A DNA stretch of 25,773 bases from an uncultured Gemmatimonadota bacterium (GTDB lineage Bacteria > Gemmatimonadota > Gemmatimonadetes > Gemmatimonadales > Gemmatimonadaceae): contig CAMLHT010000013.1 in assembly GCA_946479895.1 (NCBI GenBank), forward strand, positions 1 through 25,773, in the 5' to 3' direction. The notes beneath the pieces were generated by a model that had not been told where the DNA came from, searched no databases, and saw nothing but the letters and a program-made list of their open reading frames with translations. Both the position numbers and the translations under genes were made by a program. Positions 7,190-14,555 of this stretch are shown here, one piece after another (position 1 is the stretch's first letter; each line of letters begins with the position of its first letter).

Positions 7190-7390
7190 CAATTCATCAA
7201 GCGGACCTCACGGTCCCACCCTCTGGCCCTCGCAGTTCGAGGCGTGCTACAGGAGTCTTGTGAGAATGGCGTGGTCGCCCGAGAGGGCGGCCTGCGCCTT
7301 TTGCGCGGATTCCGGCCATGGGATCCGCGCTTTTGTTTTGTGCTCGACCGGGAATCCCCGGTGTTCCATCACTCTCTGGAGATCAAGCCT
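7190..7390 (+). promoter_or_regulatory. Structured 5' leader of infC-rpmI-rplT
   Basis: This stretch without a convincing gene holds three hairpins in a row. The first is an 8-bp stem at 7273-7292 capped by a GAGA tetraloop. The second is the strong terminator-like hairpin at 7303-7339. The third is a 6-bp stem ACCGGG/CCCGGT at 7347-7362, close to the infC ribosome binding site. GGATTCCGG (7307-7315) can also pair with CCGGGAATCC (7348-7357) with one bulge, an alternative to the terminator fold. Leader control of this operon by L20 is established in Bacillus and by L20 on rpmI in E. coli; similarity here is functional inference only. Confidence 0.5.
7303..7339 (+). terminator. Terminator-like hairpin (candidate attenuator) upstream of infC
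   Basis: GCGCGGATTCC (7303-7313) pairs with GGGATCCGCGC (7320-7330) over 11 pairs including one T-G wobble, with a 6-nt loop, followed by TTTTGTTTT (7331-7339). It stands between the probable promoter and the infC start, so it would end transcripts before the operon unless bypassed. Confidence 0.75.
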
Positions 7391-7906
7391 ATTCAGGACA
7401 CCACCAAGCGGGTGCGGGTCAATCGGCAGATTCGCATCAGCCCGGTCCGCGTCATCGGCGCGGACGGATCGCAGCTCGGCATTCTCGAAGTCGACGTCGC
7501 GCTGCGCATGGCCGAAGAAGCGGGACTCGATCTGGTCGAGGTCGCGGCAACCGCGCGACCGCCCGTCGTCCGCATCATGGACTACGGCAAGTACAAGTTC
7601 GAGATGGCCAAGCAGGCGCGCGTCGCGAAGAAGAAGCAGCACGTGATCGAGCTCAAGGAAGTGAAGTTCCGTCCGGGCATCGACGATCACGACTTCGAGA
7701 CCAAGACGCGGCATGCACGGCGGTTCCTGGAGGAGAAGAACAAGGTCAAGGTGACCATGATGTTTCGTGGTCGGCAGGTAGCGCACCCGGAGCTCGGCCA
7801 GGCGGTCCTGGAGCGAGTCGCGCAGACGCTCGTCGACGTGGGCAAGATCGAGAGCGCCGGTCGGTTGGAAGGCAAGTCAATGACGATGATTCTGGCACCC
7901 AAGTGA
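7391..7906 (+). CDS. infC: Translation initiation factor IF-3, probable AUU start
   Basis: IF3 binds the 30S subunit and rejects non-AUG or mismatched starts. The protein from 7391 has 171 aa, close to the family norm (about 170-180). It contains [45 protein letters not shown], a basic KKKQ linker, [36 protein letters not shown] and ends MTMILAPK. No ATG lies in frame near the expected N-terminus. ATT at 7391-7393 has GGAG (7378-7381) nine bases upstream, which fits the known AUU start of E. coli infC and its self-regulation. The alternative GTG at 7361 adds 10 residues but falls inside a small hairpin. The frame also stays open farther upstream to 7244. Identity is certain; the start is inferred. 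Confidence 0.95.
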   Translation: MQDTTKRVRVNRQIRISPVRVIGADGSQLGILEVDVALRMAEEAGLDLVEVAATARPPVVRIMDYGKYKFEMAKQARVAKKKQHVIELKEVKFRPGIDDHDFETKTRHARRFLEEKNKVKVTMMFRGRQVAHPELGQAVLERVAQTLVDVGKIESAGRLEGKSMTMILAPK

Positions 7907-7913
7907 GATCGAT

Positions 7914-8108
7914 ATGCCAAAGATGAAGACGCACAAAGGCGCCAAAAAGCGCTTCAAGGTCACGGGGTCGGGCAAGGTGAAGCGCATGCGCGCCTTCAAG
8001 AGCCACATCCTCACGAAGAAGGATCCGAAGCGGAAGCGCCGTCTGCGCCGCGGCGACCTCGTGTCGCCCGGTCAGGAGAAAACCATCAAGCGCCTGCTGC
8101 AGGCTTAA
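7914..8108 (+). CDS. rpmI: Large ribosomal subunit protein bL35
   Basis: The protein has 64 aa, the usual length of L35. It begins [24 protein letters not shown] and has the typical basic KRKRRLRRG segment and end ([14 protein letters not shown]). It lies 7 bp after infC and 12 bp before rplT in the conserved infC-rpmI-rplT order, so it is co-transcribed. Identification is certain. Confidence 0.98.
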   Translation: MPKMKTHKGAKKRFKVTGSGKVKRMRAFKSHILTKKDPKRKRRLRRGDLVSPGQEKTIKRLLQA

Positions 8109-8120
8109 GGAGAGGAGACC

Positions 8121-8483
8121 ATGCCAAGAGCCAGATCGAACGTTCCGCGCCTGAAGCGGAAGAAGGGCATCATGAAGGCGGGCCGCGGCGCCTTCGGCGC
8201 CCGCAGCAAGCTGTGGAAGGCCACGAAGGAGAACGTCGAGCGCGGCTGGAAATACGCCTACCGCGATCGCAAGGCGAAGAAGCGCGACTTCCGCAAGCTG
8301 TGGATCACGCGCATCAACGCCGCCGCTCGCCAGAACGGCATGAGCTACAGCGTGTTCATGAACGGACTCGCCCTGTCGGGCCTCGAAGTCGACCGGAAGA
8401 TCCTGGCCGACCTCGCCGTGCACGATCCGGCGGCGTTTACCGCCATCGCCGAAGCCGCACGCAAGGCGTTGCCCGCAGCGTAG
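8121..8483 (+). CDS. rplT: Large ribosomal subunit protein bL20
   Basis: The protein has 120 aa, standard for L20, an early 23S rRNA-binding assembly protein. Signatures are MPRARSNVPRLKRKK at the start, KGRG-like AGRGAFGARSKLWKATKENVERGWKYAYRDRKAKKRDFRKLWI, and RINAAARQNGMSYSVFMNGL. A strong AGGAGAGGAG Shine-Dalgarno precedes the ATG. In several bacteria L20 represses its own operon; the hairpin-rich leader upstream of infC could be its target. It is the last gene before a strong terminator. Confidence 0.98.
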   Translation: MPRARSNVPRLKRKKGIMKAGRGAFGARSKLWKATKENVERGWKYAYRDRKAKKRDFRKLWITRINAAARQNGMSYSVFMNGLALSGLEVDRKILADLAVHDPAAFTAIAEAARKALPAA

Positions 8484-8502
8484 TTTCGCGTTGTAAAGCC
8501 TG

Positions 8503-8538
8503 AGCGGCGGTGCGAGTTTTCCTGCACCGCCGCTTTTT
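8503..8538 (+). terminator. Intrinsic terminator after rplT
   Basis: GCGGCGGTGC (8504-8513) pairs perfectly with GCACCGCCGC (8524-8533), extended by A8503-T8534, with a 10-nt loop and TTTTT at 8534-8538. It separates the infC-rpmI-rplT unit from pheS, so pheST needs its own promoter or readthrough. No Phe-rich leader peptide or T-box is seen in the short space before pheS. Confidence 0.88.
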
Positions 8539-8548
8539 CGTCCCCTCA

Positions 8549-8574
8549 TGTCATCCCGAGCGTAGCGAGGGACC
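8549..8574 (+). repeat. REP-like palindromic repeat at the pheS start
   Basis: The element runs TGTCATCCCGAGCG then TAGCGAGGGACC. Its core folds as CCC/GGG and GC/GC pairs around tandem G-A mismatches with a GTA loop. Related copies lie at 14556-14582 and, inverted, at 14610-14637. Its GAGGGA (8567-8572) stands 10 nt before the pheS GTG and appears to serve as the Shine-Dalgarno. Similar repeats are common intergenic elements in many bacterial genomes. Confidence 0.75.
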
Positions 8575-8582
8575 CGCTTTTC

Positions 8583-9635
8583 GTGCCCGATTCTCCTCTG
8601 CAATCATTCCTCGCCGCCGCCGACGCCCTCGAGGCCGAAGCGACGGCTGCGCTCAAAGCCGCCTCCACCGCCGCCGATGTCGAGGAGGCGCGCATCGCGT
8701 TTCTGGGTGACGCCCGCGGCAAGCTGAAGGACGTCCAGGCCTCGCTCCGGAACATCCCGAAGGAGGACAAGCCGGCCGCCGGCAAGCGCTTCAACGCGCT
8801 CAAGGTTGCCCTCGAGACTCTGCATGCGTCGCGCGTCGAGGCCGTCGGCGGCGGGGAGCAGGCCGCGACGGGCGCCTCGATCGACCTGACCATGCCGGGT
8901 CGCGCCCGGTGGCGCGGGGCGAAGCATCCCGTCACGCTCGTCATCGAGGAGATCGAGGAGATCTTCCGCGAGCTCGGCTTCTCCGTCGCGCAGGGCCCCG
9001 AGGCCGAGACGCACTGGTACAACTTCGGCGCGCTCAACTTCCCGCCGAATCACCCGGCGCTCGACGCCCACGACACGCTGTTCCTGAACGACGAGGTCGT
9101 CCTCCGGACGCACACCTCGCCGGTGCAGGTGCGTACGCTCCAGAAATATCCGCCGCCGATTCGCGTGCTCATCCCCGGCAACGCCTACCGGCAGGACCCG
9201 TTCGACCCGTCGCACGCGCCGGCGTTCATGCAGATCGAAGGGCTCTGCGTGGACGAAGGCATCAGCTTCGTCGACCTCAAGGCCACGCTGAATCGTTTCG
9301 CGAAGCGCTTCTTCGGCGCGGGCAAGTCGCGCTTCCGCCCCAGCTTCTTCCCGTTCACGGAGCCGTCGGCCGAGATGGACATCGAGTGCGGCGTGTGCGG
9401 CGGCGTCGGCTGCTCGGTCTGCAAGGGCACGGGCTGGATCGAGATCCTCGGGTCGGGCATGGTGCATCCGAAGGTCCTCGAAGCCGCGGGGCTGGATTCC
9501 GAGCGCTATACGGGCTGGGCCTTCGGCATGGGCCCGGCCCGCGTCGCGCTCGCGCGCTACGGCATCCCCGACATTCGGCTGCTCTACGATTCGGACGTCC
9601 GCTTCCTCGAGCAGATCGCGGGAGGGCGCTCATGA
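8583..9635 (+). CDS. pheS: Phenylalanine--tRNA ligase alpha subunit
   Basis: The protein has 350 aa and is the catalytic alpha chain of the (alpha-beta)2 enzyme that charges tRNA-Phe. An N-terminal coiled coil (residues 1-90) is followed by the class II core: HPVTLVIEEIEEIFRELGF (115-133), motif 2 region LRTHTSPVQVRTL (174-186), GNAYRQDPFDPSHAPAFMQIEG (199-220), FRPSFFPFTEPSAEMD (251-266) and motif 3 GWAFGMGPARVALARYGIPDIRLLY (311-335). Four cysteines in a zinc-ribbon-like insert (Cys269, 272, 277, 280) occur in many PheS proteins. The start is GTG 8583; there is no better in-frame ATG, and GAGGGA from the upstream REP-like repeat is correctly spaced. The stop overlaps pheT as ATGA. Confidence 0.97.
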   Translation: MPDSPLQSFLAAADALEAEATAALKAASTAADVEEARIAFLGDARGKLKDVQASLRNIPKEDKPAAGKRFNALKVALETLHASRVEAVGGGEQAATGASIDLTMPGRARWRGAKHPVTLVIEEIEEIFRELGFSVAQGPEAETHWYNFGALNFPPNHPALDAHDTLFLNDEVVLRTHTSPVQVRTLQKYPPPIRVLIPGNAYRQDPFDPSHAPAFMQIEGLCVDEGISFVDLKATLNRFAKRFFGAGKSRFRPSFFPFTEPSAEMDIECGVCGGVGCSVCKGTGWIEILGSGMVHPKVLEAAGLDSERYTGWAFGMGPARVALARYGIPDIRLLYDSDVRFLEQIAGGRS

Positions 9636-12094
9636 ACGCCTCCTATGCCTGGCTCAAGGCGTTCGTGGATTTCGACCAGTCGCCGCAGGAGCTGCGCGAC
9701 CTCATCACGTCACGCGTGGCGACCGTGGACGAGCTGGTCTCGCTCCGCGCGGACCTGGAGAAGATCGTGGTCGCCCGCGTGGTCGTCGAAGGCCCTCACC
9801 CCGACTCCGATCACCTGCACGTGACGAAGGTCGACGCCGGCACCGGCGAGCTGCTCGACGTCGTCTGCGGCGCGCCGAACGTCACCGCCGGGAAGCTCTA
9901 TCCCTTCGCGATGACGGGCACCGTCATGCCGAACGGGATGAGGATCGAGAAGCGGAAGATCCGCGGCCAGGTCTCGAACGGCATGATCTGCTCGGCCCGC
10001 GAGCTCGGGCTGGGCGACGATCATGAAGGCGTGATGGAGCTTTCCATCGACGCCGCGCCGGGCACGCCGTTCCTCTCGGCAGTCCCCGTCGGCGACACGA
10101 AGCTCGTGATCGACGTCGGCGCCAATCGCCCCGACCTGCTGTCTCACCTCGGGATCGCGCGCGAGATCGCCGCGCTCACCGGCCGGAAGCTCGCGCTCCC
10201 GAAGCTCGGACTCCTCGTCCCGGGGATCCCCCAGGCGACGACCGGAGGGAAGTCGGCCGGTCCGGTGTCGGTCACCGTGGAGGATCCGCGACTCGTTCGC
10301 CGCTTCATGGGCGTCGTCGTCCGCGGCGTGAAGGTCGGGCCGAGCCCGCAGTGGCTCGTCGATCGGCTCTCGTCCATCGGCTCCCGCTCGATCAACAACG
10401 TCGTCGACGCCAGCAATTACGTCCTGCACGAGCTCGGGCAGCCGACGCACGCGTTCGACCTCGCGAAGCTCGGCGGTGGCGAGCTGCGCGTCCGCCTGGC
10501 CAGGAAGGACGAGCGCCTGAAGACGCTGGATGGAACCGATCGTCCGCTGACGCAGGAGATGATCGTCATCGCCGACGCGTCGAAGGCGCAGGCCATCGCC
10601 GGCATCATGGGCGGCAGCGAGAGCGAAGTCACCGACGCGACCACCGACCTGTTCATCGAGGTCGCCAACTTCGATCCCGCGCGCATCCGGAGCGCCCGCA
10701 AGGCGCTGGGCATGTCCACCGACGCGAGCTACCGGTTCGAGCGGGGCGTTGACGTCGAGCTGGCCCCGACGGCTCTAGAGAGGGTCACGCAGATCATCAT
10801 CGCCCTCGCCGGCGGCGAAGTGGACGGCGCGCCGGTCGACATCCGCACCACCGAGTCCGCCGTCCGGCAGATCGCGCTGCGCACCTCGCGCGTGACGCAG
10901 GTGCTGGGGGAGGAAATCCCCGCGGAAGCGATCGATCGCCATCTCTCGGGAATCGGATTCCAGATGAAGCGCGGGGACGCCGAGCATGGCGGCGCGCTCG
11001 TGCCCTCGTGGCGCGAAGACGTGACCGACGAAATCGACCTGGTCGAGGAAGTCGCCCGGCTTCACGGGTTCGACAGCTTCTCCGAGGAGATCCGTCCCTA
11101 TCGGCCCGGGACCGTCCCCGATGATCCGCTCTGGATCATGTCGGGGCAGGTCCGTGAATACCTGGTGGGGCAGGGACTGTACGAAGTCCGGCCCCTGCCG
11201 TTCGTCGCCGGCGGAGCCGGACACGTGCGGGTCCAGAATCCGCTGGCCGAGGACGAGGGATGTCTCCGCCGCGACGTGATGGAGACGCTGGCCGGCCGGG
11301 CGGAGCTGAACCTCGCCCACATGCAGCGCGACATCAGGCTGTTCGAGATCGGCGACGTCTTCACGCCGGGCCGGGGCCCGGCGCCCGTCGAGTCGCTGCG
11401 GGTCGGCGTGCTCGTCATGGGCCGTCGCGCTCCGCGGCACTTCACCGATCCCGCCGGCGAGGACTTCGAGGCGTGGGCGGGCTGGGATCGCTGGGACGTG
11501 CAGGCGATGGCGATGGACATCGCGCGCATCGCGTTCCCCGACCAGCGCCTGCTGCTCCAGCCCGCGGGCGACCAGGCGACTGGACCCGCGAACATGGCTG
11601 CCGACTGGGTCGTGATGCGCGAGGGTACGGTGGTCGGGCACGCCGGCCGCGTGAAGCTTGATGCGCCGGTCTGGGCGCCCTCCGCCTGGGGAATCGAGAT
11701 CACCCTCGGCCGCGTCGAATCACGGGCCGCCGCCGACAAGGGCCAGCATTCATATGTGAGCATCGAGCGGCGGCCGTCGGGGACGGCGGTCTACAAGCCG
11801 CTGCCCGCGACGCCGGCGGCGGAGTTCGATCTCGCCCTGCTGCTGCCCCCGGACCGGACCGCCGCCGAAGTCGAGAAGTCGATCCGGCTGAACGCCGGGG
11901 ACCAGCTCGAGCGGCTCGAGCTGTTCGACCTCTACACCGGCCCCGGTATCGGCACCGGCATGCGAAGTGTCGCCTGGAGATTGACGTTCCGGCATCCGGA
12001 GCGCACCCTACGCGACAAGGAGATCGACGGCAGGCGCGCGAAGATCCTCTCGGCACTGGAGAAAGAGCTCGATGTCAGACAAAGATCGTCCTGA
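9632..12094 (+). CDS. pheT: Phenylalanine--tRNA ligase beta subunit
   Basis: The protein has 820 aa, a full-length PheT. Domain order: N-terminal MNASYAWLKAFVDFD; an EMAP-II-like tRNA-binding domain (about 40-150, with HPDSDHLHVTKVD, VCGAPNV and NGMICSARELGLG); the B3/B4 editing region with RFMGVVVRGVKVGPSPQWL and NNVVDASNYVLHELGQPTHAFDL; the B5 domain with SWREDVTDEIDLVEEVARLHG; a catalytic-like core (VQNPLAEDEGCLRRDV); and a C-terminal FDX-ACB anticodon domain (about 720-815). The ATG overlaps the pheS stop by 4 bases, which decides the start although the frame is open far upstream. The end overlaps the next small gene by 23 bp. Confidence 0.97.
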   Translation: MNASYAWLKAFVDFDQSPQELRDLITSRVATVDELVSLRADLEKIVVARVVVEGPHPDSDHLHVTKVDAGTGELLDVVCGAPNVTAGKLYPFAMTGTVMPNGMRIEKRKIRGQVSNGMICSARELGLGDDHEGVMELSIDAAPGTPFLSAVPVGDTKLVIDVGANRPDLLSHLGIAREIAALTGRKLALPKLGLLVPGIPQATTGGKSAGPVSVTVEDPRLVRRFMGVVVRGVKVGPSPQWLVDRLSSIGSRSINNVVDASNYVLHELGQPTHAFDLAKLGGGELRVRLARKDERLKTLDGTDRPLTQEMIVIADASKAQAIAGIMGGSESEVTDATTDLFIEVANFDPARIRSARKALGMSTDASYRFERGVDVELAPTALERVTQIIIALAGGEVDGAPVDIRTTESAVRQIALRTSRVTQVLGEEIPAEAIDRHLSGIGFQMKRGDAEHGGALVPSWREDVTDEIDLVEEVARLHGFDSFSEEIRPYRPGTVPDDPLWIMSGQVREYLVGQGLYEVRPLPFVAGGAGHVRVQNPLAEDEGCLRRDVMETLAGRAELNLAHMQRDIRLFEIGDVFTPGRGPAPVESLRVGVLVMGRRAPRHFTDPAGEDFEAWAGWDRWDVQAMAMDIARIAFPDQRLLLQPAGDQATGPANMAADWVVMREGTVVGHAGRVKLDAPVWAPSAWGIEITLGRVESRAAADKGQHSYVSIERRPSGTAVYKPLPATPAAEFDLALLLPPDRTAAEVEKSIRLNAGDQLERLELFDLYTGPGIGTGMRSVAWRLTFRHPERTLRDKEIDGRRAKILSALEKELDVRQRSS

Positions 12095-12365
12095 TGTAGC
12101 AGCGTACCGGGATCTCGAAGCCGTCGTCCGCAGCCTGGTCGACGAGCTGGCCGGTTTCCGGAAGCGGGCCCTGGCCGCGGAGGCGAAGCTCAAGGGCTTC
12201 GAGTCCGCATCCGGGTCGTCGGCGAAGGCCGGCGCCCGCATGGCCGAGCTCGAGGAGGAGAACCAGCGGCTCCGCGCCCAGGTCGAGCGGGCTCGATCGA
12301 GCAGCCGCGGAATGCTCGACAAGGTGCGCTTTCTGCGCCAGCAGGCCCAGGCGGCCGAGAAGTGA
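12072..12365 (+). CDS. Small coiled-coil protein between pheT and zapA (ZapB-like in shape)
   Basis: The product has 97 aa, very hydrophilic and almost entirely helical. Heptad-like stretches occur at residues 14-43 (LEAVVRSLVDELAGFRKRALAAEAKLKGF) and 57-94 (MAELEEENQRLRAQVERA, MLDKVRFLRQQ), separated by a Ser/Gly-rich hinge. There is no signal peptide or transmembrane segment. The ATG lies 23 bp inside pheT and the stop overlaps the zapA GTG (GTGA), so it is tightly coupled to zapA. This size, composition and position suggest a FtsZ-ring accessory coiled coil that works with ZapA, as ZapB does in E. coli, but there is no sequence signature to prove it. Confidence 0.82.
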   Translation: MSDKDRPDVAAYRDLEAVVRSLVDELAGFRKRALAAEAKLKGFESASGSSAKAGARMAELEEENQRLRAQVERARSSSRGMLDKVRFLRQQAQAAEK

Positions 12366-12652
12366 CCGCCCCCAAGCATTCCGTGAAGGTCTCGATCCTG
12401 AACGAGGAGTTCACGATCCGGAGCGACACGCCCCCCGAGCAGACCCGGGCGATCGCGGATTACCTGGACGGCATTGCCCGCCAGGTCATGTCCAGCGGCA
12501 ATGTCGTCGAGGCAAACCGCGCTGTCGTTCTGGCGGCCCTGCGCGTGACCGCCGAGCTGTTCGCCGAACGTCAGGGATCACAGGACCTCGCGGCGTCGAT
12601 GAAGCAGTTCTCCGACGAGATGAAGCGGCTGCTGCCGCCGGCGAAGCGATAG
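12362..12652 (+). CDS. zapA: Cell division protein ZapA
   Basis: The protein has 96 aa. ZapA tetramers crosslink FtsZ filaments at midcell. The sequence fits the family: an N-terminal beta-alpha head (HSVKVSILNEEFTIRSDTPPEQTRAIADYLDGIARQV) with the VSILNEEFTIRSD strand pair, followed by NRAVVLAALRVTAELFAERQ and a long C-terminal helix (residues 64-93). The start is GTG at 12362 in a GTGA overlap with the upstream gene. It is the last gene of the pheS-pheT-coiled coil-zapA unit, and a purine/pyrimidine inverted repeat follows immediately. Confidence 0.92.
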   Translation: MTAPKHSVKVSILNEEFTIRSDTPPEQTRAIADYLDGIARQVMSSGNVVEANRAVVLAALRVTAELFAERQGSQDLAASMKQFSDEMKRLLPPAKR

Positions 12653-12654
12653 CC

Positions 12655-12770
12655 GAGGGCGGAGGACGGAGGGCGGAGGACAGAGTCTGAAATGCCGAGA
12701 TCGCACCGATGGCGCGGAGTGCCCTCCGCCCTCACCCCTCCGGCCTCCATCCTCCCCCTAGCCGTCCCTC
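12655..12770. repeat. Purine-rich/pyrimidine-rich inverted repeat after zapA
   Basis: The left arm (12655-12684) is made of GGGCGGA and GGACGGA units; the right arm (12721-12770) is the complementary CCTCC/CCGTCC type. GAGGGCGGAGG-like units on the left match CCTCCGCCCTC (12723-12733) on the right. The layout resembles the spacer element between rex and arcA although the unit sequence differs. It could form a large hairpin and act as a transcript end for zapA, but has no T-run. Confidence 0.7.
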
Positions 12771-12787
12771 CGGCGCGCACCTAGCTT

Positions 12788-12900
12788 TTCCCGAGCAGCC
12801 AGGCTGACCCGTAGGTCGAAGCATTATTGGCAGTTAGCGGTTCCCGCCTCACGCCCTACGTCGGCGTGTCGCCGAAGCCCCGGACTTCCAGGAATGCTCC
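12788..12900 (+). ncRNA. Foldable segment between zapA and rny, candidate structured RNA (possibly 6S RNA)
   Basis: No gene is seen in this part of the 311-bp gap. GCATT (12821-12825) pairs with AATGC (12893-12897), then TGG (12828-12830) with CCA (12888-12890) and AGTT (12832-12835) with GACT (12883-12886), forming an interrupted rod. Inside it are hairpins GCGG/CCGC (12837-12847) and TCGGCG/CGCCGA (12861-12875). GAGCA (12793-12797) can pair with TGCTC (12895-12899) as an alternative outer stem. TAGCTT at 12782-12787 could be a -10 box. 6S RNA lies after zapA in gammaproteobacteria, so position and rod shape fit, but I cannot confirm the conserved 6S bases. It may instead be the rny leader. 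Confidence 0.3.
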
Positions 12901-12963
12901 CAGACGCGGTCGATCGTGGTTTCACTCGTCTTCCGCGACATGATCGCGGTGGAGCATAGATCA

Positions 12964-14547
12964 ATGGATCTTCTGGCAATTATTGCCGGTTTGGGCGGTG
13001 CTGTGGTCGCCGGACTGGCTTTTTTCTTTGTAGGGAACAGCACCGGAGAGAAGCGGGCCCTCCGCCGCCAGGCCGAGGCCAAGGCCACCGCCGAAGAGCT
13101 GTCGAAGCGCATCGTCGCCGACGCCGAGCGTGAGGCCGAGAACCTGAGGAAGACCGCGCTGGTCTCCGGCAAGGAAGAGGTCATCAAGCTGCGCGAGCAG
13201 GTCGAGGTGGAAGTCCGCGCGCGGCGACAGGAAGTCGAGCGCGAGGAGCGCCGGGTCTCGGAGAAGGAGTCCGTCCTCGACCGGAAGGTCGAGATGCTCG
13301 AGCAGCGCGAGCGGGAGCTCGGCAAGCGGGCCAGCGATTTCGGCCGGCGGGAAAAAACCCTCGGCGATCGTGAGGAAGAGCTCGACAAGCTGCTGGGCGA
13401 GGAGAAGCGCCGCCTCGAGCACCTCGCCGGCATGTCCGCCCAGGACGCCAAGGCGGAGCTCATCCGCCGGATGGAGGAGGAGGCCAACGCCGACGCTGCC
13501 AACCGCATCCGCGAGATCCGTGAAGGCGCCCGCCGGAATGCCGAGCGCGAGGCCAAGAAGATCATCGCCCTGGCGATCCAGCGGATCTCGTCGGAGCAGA
13601 CCTCGGAGTCCACCGTCTCGGCCGTCTCGCTCCCGAACGACGAGATGAAGGGCCGCATCATCGGCCGCGAGGGCCGGAACATCCGCGCCTTCGAGCTCGC
13701 GACCGGGGCCGACGTCATCATCGACGACACACCCGACACCGTCGTCGTTTCGTGCTTCGACCCGATCCGCCGCGAGATCGCGCGGCTGTCCCTGGAAAAG
13801 CTCGTCAGCGACGGGCGCATCCATCCCGGGCGCATCGAGGAGGTCGTCAACAAATCCAAGAAGGAAGTCGACGCCCGGATCGTCGAGCTGGGGGAGGAGG
13901 CCTGCTACGAGGTCGGAGTGCACGGCGTGCATCCCGAGCTCGTCAAGCTGATCGGCCGCATGCACTGGCGGACGAGCTACGGGCAGAACATCCTGCACCA
14001 CTCCAAGGAAGTGGCGTTCCTCGCCGGCATCATGGCCGCCGAGCTCGGGCTGGACGTGAAGATGGCCAAGCGCGGCGCGCTGCTCCACGACGTCGGCAAG
14101 GTCCTCACCCACGAGCACGAGGGCACGCACGTGCAGCTCGGCGTCGAGGTCGCGACCAAGTACGGCGAGGACCCGCTGGTGATCAACTGCATCGCCGCGC
14201 ACCACGACGACGTGCCGCACGAGACGGAGGTCTCGGTACTCGTCCAGGCGGCTGACGCCATCTCAGGATCGCGGCCGGGCGCCCGGCGCGAGGCCTTCGA
14301 GACCTACGTGAAGCGGCTCGAGGGCCTGGAGCGCATCGCCTCGAGCTACAAGGGAGTCGACAAGGTGTTCGCGATCCAGGCGGGCCGCGAGGTTCGCATC
14401 ATCGTGACGCCGGAGCAGGTGGACGACGTGCGGATGACGACGCTTTCCGAGGAGATCGCGCGCCGGATCGAATCGGAGCTGCAGTATCCCGGGCAGATCA
14501 AGGTCGTGCTCATTCGTGAAACCAGGGCAGTGGACTTCGCCAGATAA
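12964..14547 (+). CDS. rny: Ribonuclease Y
   Basis: The protein has 527 aa, typical of RNase Y, the membrane-anchored endonuclease that starts mRNA decay. Residues 4-23 form one N-terminal transmembrane helix. A long charged coiled coil follows (about 30-200). The KH domain carries GRIIGREGRNIR at 230-241. The HD domain has HHSKEV (345-350) and LLHDVGK (373-379), giving the metal-binding His345/346 and His375-Asp376. The ATG at 12964 puts the membrane helix right at the N-terminus and has GGAG (12951-12954) 9 nt upstream; the frame continues upstream to 12916, but that extension is not family-like. It is followed by a pair of REP-like repeats. Confidence 0.96.
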   Translation: MDLLAIIAGLGGAVVAGLAFFFVGNSTGEKRALRRQAEAKATAEELSKRIVADAEREAENLRKTALVSGKEEVIKLREQVEVEVRARRQEVEREERRVSEKESVLDRKVEMLEQRERELGKRASDFGRREKTLGDREEELDKLLGEEKRRLEHLAGMSAQDAKAELIRRMEEEANADAANRIREIREGARRNAEREAKKIIALAIQRISSEQTSESTVSAVSLPNDEMKGRIIGREGRNIRAFELATGADVIIDDTPDTVVVSCFDPIRREIARLSLEKLVSDGRIHPGRIEEVVNKSKKEVDARIVELGEEACYEVGVHGVHPELVKLIGRMHWRTSYGQNILHHSKEVAFLAGIMAAELGLDVKMAKRGALLHDVGKVLTHEHEGTHVQLGVEVATKYGEDPLVINCIAAHHDDVPHETEVSVLVQAADAISGSRPGARREAFETYVKRLEGLERIASSYKGVDKVFAIQAGREVRIIVTPEQVDDVRMTTLSEEIARRIESELQYPGQIKVVLIRETRAVDFAR

Positions 14548-14555
14548 CCGGCTCT

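Noticed and set aside
7260..7646. Possible small gene in the infC leader (128 codons, second frame)
   Set aside because: It overlaps most of infC in another frame and has an Arg/Ser-rich composition; the region is better explained as a structured leader.
8484..8582. Phe leader-peptide attenuator or T-box for pheST
   Set aside because: There is no run of Phe codons and no T-box signature; the only hairpin is the rplT terminator, and only 44 bp remain before pheS.
12791..12815. Signal recognition particle RNA suggested by GAGCAGCCAGGCTGACC
   Set aside because: The conserved SRP apical loop (GGAAGGAAGCAGCC type) is absent.
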